Source: Serendipita indica DSM 11827 (lineage: Eukaryota; Basidiomycota; Agaricomycetes; Sebacinales; Serendipitaceae). Taken from it: a stretch of 64,000 nt of DNA. Positions within the stretch are counted from its first letter, which is position 1. Every line of letters starts with the position of its first letter. The notes beneath the pieces are model-generated. The model saw nothing but the letters and a program-made list of their open reading frames with translations, was not told the DNA's origin and searched no databases. Location: the NCBI GenBank assembly GCA_910890315.1, contig CAJVGD010000006.1, forward strand, positions 1,426,001 to 1,490,000, written 5' to 3'. Made by a program: the position numbers and the translations under genes. Of this stretch, positions 9,590-24,238 are shown piece after piece.

Positions 9590-11515
9590 TCAGAATGCTC
9601 GTTTCCATGTAAAGTTTGCTGCATCCGTAGGTAGGCCTCGCTCGTGCGACGTACCATGGCCGACAGGGGTTCTACTTTCCAGCGGCGACATTGGCGGCTC
9701 TGTGGCTTGCGAGTCTGGAACCATGACGTCAAGGGAATTCTTGCGTGCACGCTTGACGGTGAATGTAGGGCCTTCGTCTGCATCGAGCTCGTCTTCTTCT
9801 TCTTGCGCCTTGCGCTTCTTGCCGCTACCAGATGTCTGAACAGGAATCGGTTGAGATTTGGCTGACCCGCCCAAAGAGGGGATGATGGCGGAATGCTGTC
9901 CTTCGACTTCGACCATCTCCCTGTGAGGCTCCCCTGGGAGCTTGGAGGTCGACGCTGCCGGTTGATCATCTTCGCCCTCTTCCTCTTCATCATCTGAGTC
10001 TCTGCGTTTCTGCTGACGATCTACAACTTCGAGGGCGGCGCTTGAACTGGCTGTCTGGATTGGTGGGCTTGTCCCCCAAGGATTACGAGGAATATACTGA
10101 CCGCTAAGCAAGCGATCTGCAGGGATATTGGTGTAGATTCCTGGGATTTCAAATTCACCGGATGCTGCATTGACCTGGGGTTGTGGCTGAACGCCTACAC
10201 CAGTCACTTGCCGGAGCGTGACAATGTCGATAGGAGGGGCACTGCCAGGGCCAACCCATTTACCCTCGTTACCCGATGCGCGGTTCCGCATTAGCTTGGC
10301 ATAGTCTATAGCACGATGTCAATATCCAGATCGGGTATGAAGACCAAAGGGGACGTACGAAGGCCACACGCGTTGCACAAGGTTCGTGGGCCGTCGGGAC
10401 CTTTTCTCCATTCTGGAGTTTCTTTGATCCCACACGAGGAGCACTTCTTTGGAGGCTGCGTCTTCTTCTGCGGAGGCCATCAGGCTTGTCGATTGACGCT
10501 CTGGATTACTCACATTGCGCTTCATATATTTGCTCTTGATTCCTTTCTGTGCAGAAGAACGCTTCTGGCGAATGCGCTCCATGTCCTCGAGAGCCCGCCT
10601 CTGCTCCTTTGTCAAGGGTTTCTAATCGGATCTTTCAGCCGGGGGCGTATATGAAACGGGAACAAGGTCCGTACCCTATCGACGGGTGCCTGTATTGGCA
10701 GCTGCGTTCCGAGTGACGGACGTAGTGCTGCACTTTCTTCCTTCAGCCTCTTCTTTGCCTTTGCGCGCATGGATATATCGGTCGCCATTTGGTAAATGAG
10801 TGCCGTCCTGTGAGATATCTCTTCCATTTCTTCCGCGGTTGGAGTAAGGACACCTTTATTGCGTGCTTTGAGGTTGCGTCAGGGGAGAAGAACAAGACCC
10901 AAAAGCGCGACCAGAGCTCACCACAAATCGCAGCAAATTCAGTGACGACGAGCGAAAATTCCTGTATTTTCTGGATCCCTCTGCCTTCCTGAATCGCGCG
11001 TTGCGCCTCGTTGGTCAATTCGTGAAGTGCTTGAGGTAACTGGTCTTTTGACCGGTGACGGACGAGCCTTCTGAGGGCCGCAACGGCCTGTATAGGCGAC
11101 GAATGCGACGATCCTGCCTCTGCATGCGAAATTTCCATGGATTCTGACGGTCGAGGGACAGAAAGAGGTGCCGGTCCCGCGGGTGGCGCTGGTGCGTGAT
11201 CCATGGCCGAGGAGCCGGCAAGCAAAAGACGAGATCCAATCTCTCTCGATGAGTCTGTCCGCCGTCGCTTGGACGCGGGATATTCCTCTCCAGGCGCCTG
11301 CGGAAGTGGCTGTCGATAACCTCCAGTGGCCGTATAACCTCCTGCGCGATCACCGGCACCCACACGGTTTGTTGCATCGGTGGAGGGTGTAGACGAGGAA
11401 ACCGGTGTTCCCCAACCATGCGTGGCGGTACTTGCCGTGGGCACAAAATTGTATGCGTCTTCATACGTAAATGTCCTCTCGGGGACCGGCTCTCTTGCTG
11501 CTGGTGGAGGTGGTG

Positions 11516-11567
<52 letters not shown>

Positions 11568-12716
11568 TGGCTGCTGGAATGGAGGGAACGCACTGGCAGT
11601 GGATGTCTGACGAGATCGAGCACCTCCGGCATCAAAAGAGGATGAGCTCTCGCCGCGTGTCTGAAAATCTTGCCGCGTCCACGGTGGCGTTGGCGCTTGA
11701 TAAGGCCCGTGCTCCTGGCGTTGAGCATGTCGATGTGTGTCTGGATAAGCTTGATGAGAAGCACCGGTCTGCTGCTGTTGGTCGAGCGCATGGGCACCCG
11801 TTCCACGCGCGGGCAACACGCGTTCAGTGGTTGGGTGTAGATAGAATGGCTGTTGAGAGCTGGGACCGGCTCGGCCGAGATCCAAATTTCTCGATTGAAT
11901 GATTGAAGAGGAGGGCGCCAGGTGAGGATGTGGATCGTCGTTGATAGGCTGATGACCTCCACCTGGTGTGAGATGGTCGGCGTTGTGCTGGTGGTACCCT
12001 CTGTTCGAAGACGGACCCTCACCGCGGGACGCAGACGTGGATGGATATCTTTCATAGGGATGAAGACCAGCTCCGACGCTGCTTGGGTGAGAGTAACGCG
12101 TTGTGTGGTGATTTTCGGGAGATTGCGAACGGCGGAATTCAGTACTCGGAGATCTCCCATGGGACATTGCCATTTGAGTCTGCATCTGGACAGCTGATGG
12201 CGATGAGCGGGGAAGGATTTGTTGCTGCGATTGAGATTGGCGTCCGTGATGGTGGCGTCGATTCTGGTGCTGGTGCTGAAGCTGATGGTCCAGTCTGGAA
12301 TCGACGGCCGTCTGCTGTCCGCCTCGTCCAGAGTAAGCTTGTCCGGGCGCTGAGCCATAATGCGGTCGTGGTGGCGAGGCCCCTCGCGGGCGTGACGCTG
12401 AGACAAACGCCTGAGACGGCGGGGGCGCGAAAAGCCTATTGAGCGAGCCGCCCCCCGTAGAATTGCTAGACTCGTCGGAACCTAACGGCGGCGGCGGCGG
12501 GCGTCCAGGTCGCTGATAGACATGATGCTGCTGATTGCCAGACACAAACTCGAGAGTGGCGCTCTTGACGTGTCGAGTGCCACTGGAACTGGGTGTTGGC
12601 TGGGGTCGGAAAGACGGGATCGTGTCGACAATGTTCTTGAGCGGAGGGAGATTGACACGACCAGAAGAGCTTGATGGTCCAGCTGGTGGGGGAGTGGGTT
12701 CTCTTCGGTCCTCCAT
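9590..12716 (-). CDS. GATA-type zinc-finger transcription factor, NsdD/SUB-1-like
   Basis: A nuclear DNA-binding regulator. Exon 1 (12716-10922) encodes about 600 residues of low-complexity Ser/Pro/His/Gln sequence with a polyglutamine-polyproline run. This is followed by a helical conserved region ([27 protein letters not shown]) that continues in exon 2 (from 10853) with [21 protein letters not shown] later exon carries one class IV finger, [18 protein letters not shown] then [15 protein letters not shown], a C-X2-C-X18-C-X2-C pattern. The spliced C-terminus has an acidic patch and a basic KKRKAQ stretch. No PAS domain is visible, which argues against White-collar 2. NsdD-type is the best match by finger and layout; that assignment is inference. 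Confidence 0.82.
11518..11576 (-). repeat. CAG/CAA trinucleotide tract (polyglutamine)
   Basis: Alternating CAA and CAG codons encode about 20 glutamines directly before a proline run in the GATA factor. The interspersed CAA makes it less slippage-prone than a pure CAG run, but its length is likely to vary between strains. Confidence 0.85.
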
Positions 12717-14454
12717 TCCGTGTGATTAAGAGTGAAACGTAGTGACGGAGGTGAATTTTAATGCGCACTGGAGCTGCAGTCAAAGTAGAGGCATAAGAAT
12801 GACAATTTTTTCCGATAATGGGCATCTCTGCTTACCGCTCGCGGGGTTGGCTGACCTAACGTTCCACAGAGGCGGGAGGAACCAAGGTTGGAGAGGGGGG
12901 TGGCGGATAGCAAACCTTTGCACCAGAGGGAACCCCAAATACTCCTGACACAGTGATATTACGTCGGTGACGACGTTTGGCGGATACAAGAGAACCAGGA
13001 CAAGCTCCGTTTCCAAACAAGTGAGGCAAATACGCGTCCGGGAAAAAGGGGTGAGGAGCACTCGGGTCGTCGCGAGTTTAGTTTGAGCGTGAAACCAGCC
13101 TGTGGTGGTGGTCGAATAGCGACTAGAACCCGTTGACACAAGGGGCGGACTGTCCAAAAATGGTTGAGTGATTGACCGCAGCGCGCTGACGGGAGGACAA
13201 ACGCGTGAAGAATGTTGCTAGACAAGTCTCAAAGTGTCCAGAGACGCGCGTATCAGGCCCTTTGGACTAGATGGAGCGCGCAACGGGCGAGTCCCGATGG
13301 GGGAAACGCGAGTTTGGACCGGCGATAGGGGCTTGGAGGAAGAGTAAGAGTAAAAAAGTAAGAAACAAACAAGTAATATGCGCCCGAGCCAGAGGGACGG
13401 CCCAGTCGAGCTCGATGGGCGGCTGCAAGATGAAAGATGGGCAACGTTCAAACGTATCACGTCCTCAGCCGCCAGCCGTCGCTTTTTAAATATTATCCCA
13501 AAGTCTCAAAATCCATTCATTCATCTCGACCCGCCCTGGTGTATCCATTCATTTCCCGTCGGCGCGTGCGAGACGCCTAAAAAAATTAGGATTTTCCAAC
13601 CAATTTGTTTTACACTACTCGGTCAATATCCGCCGAAGGTGTACGAAAACCAGTTGAGAAATAGTGAACAAAAAACTCTAACGCCGCGGGAAGGGCGGAT
13701 CCCAATCCACACACTAGGGCTCAGACTCGGCGCCCACGGGGGACCCCCTAAAGCCCACGAGGAAGAGAGGGGCCTGGAGATATATTCACAAAGGCAGTCG
13801 ATAAGAACCTCAGGAGGATGCCTGTAAGCTCCGTCCGGCCGGTTTCATACCGCTCATAGGGTTATTCACCCCCCCTGGTACTCTATCCTCTTGGATGGCG
13901 CTTAGGCTTTAGAGTACAGTGTCAGCATCACGAATGACCTGTGAAAATCTAGACATGCCCTGCAGGTCTGACTTTGCCCCGATGCAATCGATCGACAAAC
14001 TGTCCAACGCCTGCTAAACCATAGACGGCTAACCCCGCTCACCTGGCCAGATCCGCATAAAGATCCCAATCAGATGCCTGTGCATGTCCACCTTTTTCAT
14101 CTTGTGACACACTTGTTATCTCGGAACTCACCGAGACGACGGGAACCTCCTAACATCTTTCCTCACTTCTCGTCAAAATTCAGTCATGCTCTATCAGAAC
14201 GGGACAATTGCTGGAATACAACTGCTGCTTCATAAGACCACACCACAAGAGCAATCAAACTCCACGCCTTCTTCGCTGGCTGGCATGCAATCGAGGCCAA
14301 TAGGTTCTTCGCCTCCTATTCGCATCACCCTGCACTCGTCTTTGGTCAATCAGCCGCCCATCCGAGCCATCAGAGCACGAGGACAAAGTTTTTGATCAAA
14401 GTGCGAGACACCACCACCACACCACGTTGCGAAGAACGGCGGAGTACGAGCCGA
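12717..14454. other. Long intergenic region upstream of the GATA factor
   Basis: About 1.7 kb without a recognisable gene. It holds the promoter and probable long 5' leader of the GATA factor and the 3' UTR of the PP2A gene at its right end. Several short frames occur on both strands; none resembles a protein I know. Confidence 0.5.
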
Positions 14455-16755
<2,301 letters not shown>

Positions 16756-17205
16756 TTGGGAATTAGTCTAGATTTTTGGTGCCGCAGAGATTTGTTTCGT
16801 GCGAGTCGTGGAAGAGTCTGAGTGGCGGCAGCGTTACTCATGCGAGCTGCAGGCGTGCTTCAGGACCCGGGCTCGCGAGCAGCTCGTGCGAGTAATTAAA
16901 AGATAGCTTGGAATATTGCCAAGTATATGTATTTATATATAGCTTTAGTCTCTTTCAATTCCCTTTCCAAATTGGCTTGCCCCTATTCTTTGTCGGGCTT
17001 TGGGGCTATTCTGAGAGTGAATTCTCCGATGATATACGCAATGCGTGATTTTCTCCTCTTGAATCGGGTTGGTTTCATCGCGGCTCTCCGAAAAGTCGAC
17101 GTCATTGGATCCTCAACGAATCGTCTTTGGTCGAAAGCAAACTTGAACTCTACCACGACCATCCGTTTCTTGAAATACCTCTAAATATTCTCTCAGCGAC
17201 ACATC
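16756..17205. other. Divergent promoter region
   Basis: 450 bp between the PP2A start and the start of the small mitochondrial-protein gene. No gene is seen; presumably it carries both promoters. Confidence 0.55.
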
Positions 17206-17898
17206 ATGAGCATGCTTAGGACCACCGTCGTCGCCACTGTGCGTCGTTCAGTCGCAGCTCCAGCTTGTAGGACGCGTAGCGTGTCCCAGTCCGCCAATGT
17301 ACTTGCTCCCAGGTTCTATTCTAGGTGAGTAACTTGGAAAGCCGTCCAATATGCTCCATAGGCCGAGTCTGACATTCTGTTAGTGGGTCGAGCATACACG
17401 ACAATGACCCAGAGCTACTAGAAGCTGAGAAGCAAAAGAACCTCAAGGGTCTTCAAAACGACACGTCTGCTCCGCATAAACACGCACCAGGCTGGAATGA
17501 ATATCTCGCCACTACGTCCGAGGCGTACACAAAGGCGGACAAGTCGGATGCACCCATCAACGAGATTCAATCTACCACGGTTGAGTGGGTCAAAAAACGC
17601 CACCCTCCAGCCGGCGGAGACGCCACGGAGACGGTGGTAGAGAAAGTCAGCGACATGGCCGAGGGAATGAAAGAGGCCGCGCTGCAAGCAAAAGACACTA
17701 TCCTGGGTCCACTAGCATCTGCAGGAAAGGGGGCAGTATCTTCCTCGGAGGACCATTCACACCGTGGAGAGCGAGCAGCCAAGGCAAAACGTGAAGGAAA
17801 TGACCATACAGGGAGCGAAGCAGCAGTAAGTATCACTCGAGTCGTTTCAGGAATAATCTAACTTCAAACAGGTAAAAGCGGACCGGGGTGATCTCTAA
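17206..17898 (+). CDS. Small probable mitochondrial protein, fungal-conserved
   Basis: Three exons: 17206-17324, 17394-17825 and 17872-17898. The protein starts MSMLRTTVVATVRRSVAAP and has an Arg/Ser/Ala-rich, acid-free first 35 residues ending RFYS, typical of a mitochondrial presequence. The mature part has HDNDPELLEAEKQKNLKG and SAPHKHAPGWNEYLATTSEA, a block that looks strongly constrained. An amphipathic, Ala/Glu/Lys-rich helix (VVEKVSDMAEGMKEAA) and a charged tail follow. I believe this block recurs in other fungi but cannot name a function. Confidence 0.72.
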
Positions 17899-18157
17899 GG
17901 GGCCAATACCCCCACGTTAGAGAGAAGTCTCGGTAAAGCTATCCAGAGTTTTGACATATTGCCCAAAACATTGTATCGTAGAATGAACGCATCAGATCCG
18001 CATTTCTCTGTTTCGAATCGATCACCCCAGAATGGGCAATCGCCGGTGGACCAAGCCCTGTTTCGCATCTTGGTCATCTCCATCACCCAATTTTGAACCG
18101 CACATCCCGCAACACTATCACGGGTCCAAAGATTCTATACACAATAATACAGTAGAT

Positions 18158-18765
18158 ATGCAACGCGTCAGACAATACGAACGACCGACGGGCGATGGGT
18201 CCAGAACACTCATCATCCATGACGCCGCACCGCGCGAGGGACACCCAGCGGATCCAAACGCCATCAGCGATCCAGAAGATCGACAAGGTGAACCGGACGA
18301 ACGCGAAAATGGTCCCAATGGACCAACCCACGCCTAACGCTAAACTTGCAAGGCGGCGGCGGAGTCAAGAGGACGAGAAAGAGCGGTCAACGGGTCGTGT
18401 GGAAAGAAGACGTAGTTGACAATGAGGGATGCGGGAAGAAAAAGACAAAGAGTGCGTTTTGTCCCAAGTTTCTGGATTGTAGCTTGCCAGGCTCGGAGGA
18501 AGAAATGATATTGACAATATTCGAAACAGTTTGTTGCATCTATCATCGACCTAAACGATTCGACGAATCCTCTGACGAGTCGTCTGACGGTTCAGACTGC
18601 GAAGGCCATGATCACGACCATTCGCATGGATCAAGTCAGCAGGCAGGATCCTCGTCCAACGCGACTGTCTCGACAAGTGGCACAGTCACGTCTCTACAAC
18701 GACCCGAGCCCAATGCATACGAAGTCCAGCATCGTCACCACCCACGACCGAATCCACAATCATGA
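18158..18765 (+). CDS. YPI1: Type 1 protein phosphatase inhibitor Ypi1 / PPP1R11 family
   Basis: A small, mostly disordered regulator of protein phosphatase 1 (Glc7). Three exons were read: 18158-18287, 18353-18451 and 18530-18765. Their phases agree only with the start MQRVRQYERPTGDGSRTLII. The joined core reads GQRVVWKEDVVDNEGCGKKK then KICCIYHRPKRFDESSDE, the family signature. It includes the PP1-docking RVVW (RVxF-like) and the CCIYH segment known from human inhibitor-3. A His/Ser/Asp-rich tail follows and ends with a PNAYE motif. The first intron ends in an unusual CAAG acceptor but has a good CTAAC branch site. The PP2A catalytic gene lies about 1.4 kb away. Confidence 0.86.
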
Positions 18766-19327
18766 TCACATCAGATGTTTCCAATTCCTGTAGACCTTTA
18801 CGTTCACCTAATTAGACAACATGACATGAAATTTGAACCACGCCATTTATTAGAAGGAGCTTCCGTGTACAGGGGGGAGGGACTGCCACAGGTGCGCAAG
18901 AGACACGACGACGCACGCAGGGGACATAGACAGGATTAGATAAGTGGAGGGGAAAAAGCGAGTGCCAAGCGAGAGTAGGGCCAGCGCATTCAGCGGCTGT
19001 TTGGCTACTGGAGGCAGAACGAGGGTAGTAGGAGAGCGTCGATGTCGACACCGACGCACAAGTGTTAGACAGTTTGGACTAGACGCACAGTAAAAGGAAG
19101 AGAGAGGCGCTGGTAGAGCCAAGAGAGATGTAGCAAGTAAGGCTATAACGGACCGAGGGGAGCGAGCGAGGTAAGAGACGGAGAGCGCGGGGGATAAAGG
19201 ATGATTTCAAGGAAAGGCGTTAAAGGCGTTAGAGTCATTTGGTGAAGACGGCTTGCGCCGAGTCGAAGTGGTTCTGTTCATCATGGTCAATCACAGCAAG
19301 ACGACGAGTAGATGTCCTCGACTCACC
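18766..19327. other. Convergent intergenic region
   Basis: Between the PP1 inhibitor and the kinase 3' ends. A GT donor-like sequence (minus strand, near 19326) directly after the kinase stop hints at a 3' UTR intron. No gene is seen. Confidence 0.45.
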
Positions 19328-21192
<1,865 letters not shown>

Positions 21193-21486
21193 CGTCGATG
21201 TAAATATGAATCAAACAATCTCTTCTGGAAAACGGGGTGCAAAAGGTGACCAAGGAAAGCGGCCCGTTCACGACAGGGGCGAGGGAGCGTCTGAACTTGG
21301 CCTCACCACCAAACACCCAGGAGCGCTCACTATCAGCTTAGATAATCTGCAAGTATTCCTGTTGTTTAGTGCCCATTCGACCGTCTTCTCGTCTGCCTGG
21401 ATACCGCGGCCCGCTCAATCGCGGCTGCACGAGCCAAGCCAGCAATCGTCACAAATCTCCTTCTTCACTTGATTGTCGTCGCCAGA

Positions 21487-23178
21487 CTAGTCGCGCACCG
21501 AGCCGCATACTTCGCATTGCAAGCCCAGCGGTTTCGCATTGAGGCTGCGACTCGACACATCAGCTTCTCCGTCCTAGAATCGAGGATCACGTCCACTCAC
21601 AATGTGCACACCCCGCAAGCCCATTCTCTCGAAGAGCCTTCTGTGCTGCGGCCTTCAGTCTTGGTCTCCAGGGTCAGACCTCCATTCATCTCGGTACCGC
21701 TCTCCATCTCGAGCAGTCCGAGTCGGAGCACCGTCTCCACAGCATCCCCTTTTCCAATTACGTCCTCTCCCTCCTCGTCGGACAAGTCGACCAGTGGTAC
21801 GCCCATCGCCGACGAAATCGGGCCCTTCTTCCAGTGGTCAGTAAGTAACGACTGACTCTTGAGATTGCTCATATCGGACATCTTGACACTTTCGTCCATT
21901 AGTCTTCGGCGATCTGCATCCGTCTCGTCGATCCGGACATAGTCCTCCTCGTCCTCCGTTTCACTGTCAGATGGCGGTTCCTGTGGTCCTTTAGGAGCAG
22001 TTATATCTAGCCAAACAAGATGAGTGACTATAACAAAGAGGTAACTGACGCACTCTTGGACTGATTCAACCTCGCCTCGATGGCTGCCGCTCGAATATCT
22101 CGTGCCTTCTTGCTATGACAATGGTAAGCGGTTGAACATATGATGATCAATATCTTACCTTCCAGCTTGCTTGCGAAATCCAGTACCCAGCTTTGCCCGA
22201 GTCTCCTCGTCTTCGTCCGCATTGAGCGCCTTGCCATCGCCTTTGAACGCGTTGTGACTACGAACACGACTCCCAGGTTTGACTTTTCTTGTCGTCTGCG
22301 TTCCAGTGTGAAGAGAAGGACCGGCCTGCTTACGTGCGACGCGTTTCCGACCTTGACCTCGACGTGGTGGCGACATTGTGTGTGCACCTCCGCACTAGAC
22401 CAGGTAAGTTGAATGCACGATTCTACTCCACGAGTAAACTGACAAGATACTCTGGGAAATCGTCCGTCTCCCTCATACGGTCCTGCTCAACACCGTCTAT
22501 GAGCATCTTGCCCGAAGACCAGAATCCTGTGAGAGTGTGAGGAAGAGTCGAGACAACTGCAAGGACAAACCGTCGCCAAAGTACTTTGCTCGTTGCAAAA
22601 CAGCCACTTCTGCCTTGAGTTCTCTATAAAACTTCCAAAAGCTGGGTCCGTGATGCATATTCTTGATATGTGAAAGCTATACATAGTGAGTAGGGATAGA
22701 TAACATTGACTCAATTCCCACCTCGTGACAAAAGACGCTGATTAAATGAGGCGTCGAATAGAATGACCCGTCTCCGCGACGCAGGACCAGCTCTTTTGGG
22801 AATGTCAGCATCTTGAAGGACACCACAAAGGAAACCCTGACCGACTGTCTCTCCGGCATTCCAATTTCGACCCAGGAAGACAGAGTTGTGTTCGTACTTT
22901 AAATCGTCAGTCAAGCAGAGAATTTCGGCATCATTAACTCTGTGTACCTCTTCAAACGAGTTTATTTCGAGTCTATGATCGCGTTATAAATGCCGTATAG
23001 CCTGCATATTGACAATTTGTCCTCACCCGTGCTTCTTCATTACCGGTCTCAGCTGTGCAGCCACTGCTCGTAGTATCTTCAATGCTACATCTGCATTTTG
23101 CTCCGTATTGAGTGCAGTGATAAAGTTGATATGCGGATTCGGATTCATCTCGGTCGCGTTGTACCGTTGGAAGACCAT
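21487..23178 (-). CDS. WLM-domain metalloprotease, Wss1-like, with RanBP2-type zinc finger
   Basis: The Wss1/Spartan-like family removes proteins crosslinked to DNA or bound to SUMO. The spliced protein starts MVFQRYNATEMNPNPHINF and continues with RAVAAQLRPVMKKHGLEINS and FLGRNWNAGE. The zinc-protease motif is HELSHIKNMHHGPSFW (HExxH plus a third His). GDGFWSSGK and a basic region (PPRRGQGRKRVARKQ) follow, then AFKGDGKALN and an Arg/Ala helix typical of the family's C-terminal half. The last two exons join WACGVCTFLNAK to LQCEVCGSVRD, a complete W-x-C-x2-C...C-x2-C RanBP2-type finger. An intron splits HE from LSH. The 3' acceptor for the last exon and the TAG at 21487-21489 were read directly. 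Confidence 0.87.
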
Positions 23179-23305
23179 GGTCAGAGTCAAGAAGTGGCAA
23201 CACTTGCTGACAAAGAATTTCTTGTCAGGTGCAGTCTCAACATGTTAGCGACGTCAATCTTCATTTATTCGAGGTATAGTGATCTTATAAGGTGTGCTAC
23301 AACTT

Positions 23306-24181
23306 CTATTCCTCGCGGTTTCGCTTGCGTTTTGACCGCTCTGGTGACCGTGAGCGACTGGTACGCGGTCGATGCGCAGAGCGCTCCCTATGCTTTCTCC
23401 TGTCTCCGGACGATCGTGACCGTTCCTCTTCGGTGTAGCGTCGATGTCCTGACTGCCTCGACGAAGAGTCTTCTCGTTTACCTAAACGGCCTTCAGACAC
23501 TCGTGAGTGCCCAGAATCGCTTTCTTCGTCGTTTTCTGCTTGCTTTTCCCCGTCCCTCTCTTGTCTGCGCTTCCACATAATCTTCTTCACACATCTATCA
23601 CACAAAACCACCTTGACAAGAGCAGACTTGAGCGCTCCATCTTCGACGTAGCCAAATGGAAGTTCCAGCGTGTGAAGGGCCTTTTCCTTGTGACGGGATG
23701 ACGACGAAGCTTTGGCGCTCTGACGTCCAAAGTCCTTGCGAGAGTCTTTGGGTGCATGATGCTTGCATCGCGTGTTGGCGCACGAAGTCTCGCCGATGCC
23801 TTCCACGACTTCGTCTTCAGTCCTCCATCGAAGAGCAAACTACGGATCTTATTAGTAGAGTCGGAGCCTGGATAAATTGAAATATTACATTTCCGGATTT
23901 GTAGTGCTTGAGGTCGCACAGTGCATATTCTTTCCAAAGATTGGAGTAAAACTTGCGAGCCAAAGCTTCATCCCACGATTTTGATCCCGCGGTCTCTACA
24001 TCTTGTTCGTCTTCACGCAGAAACCTATGCGGGTTTAGTCAATCACGCCGCCGCAACTATGGTGTGAACCTTTGGTATCGCCGAGAGATGAAACGTACTT
24101 GTGGTTTCTCTTCAAGATTTCAAACTCTGATGGCCCTTCACGTGCTAGTGCATCAGATGGTCTCGGCTTTACAGAGGTCAT
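23306..24181 (-). CDS. FRA10AC1 family nuclear protein
   Basis: Exon 1 encodes MTSVKPRPSDALAREG and EILKRNHK. The next exons give FLREDEQDVE, the conserved ARKFYSNLWKEYALCDL helix, and FALRWRTEDEVVEGIGETSC. The C-terminal half has the zinc-binding-like CxxxxC and CxxC pairs (SCANTRCKHH and LCDRCVKKI), with LELPFGYVEDGALKSALVKV between them. This is the family core. The tail is an RS/RE-rich region (SRSRSPERSKRKRNREE), typical of splicing-associated proteins. The family is conserved and linked to the spliceosome by association. Its start is 57 bp from the stop of the CwfJ-type gene, in the same orientation. Confidence 0.85.
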
Positions 24182-24238
24182 TGAAAGGATGACAAGGTCA
24201 GAGTCAAAATGCGAGTTCCACCCATGCCCACGTTATGT

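Noticed and set aside
11380-11902. Plus-strand frames rich in Cys, Leu, Ala/Val opposite the GATA factor
   Set aside because: They are the reverse reading of the polyglutamine tract and low-complexity region, not genes.
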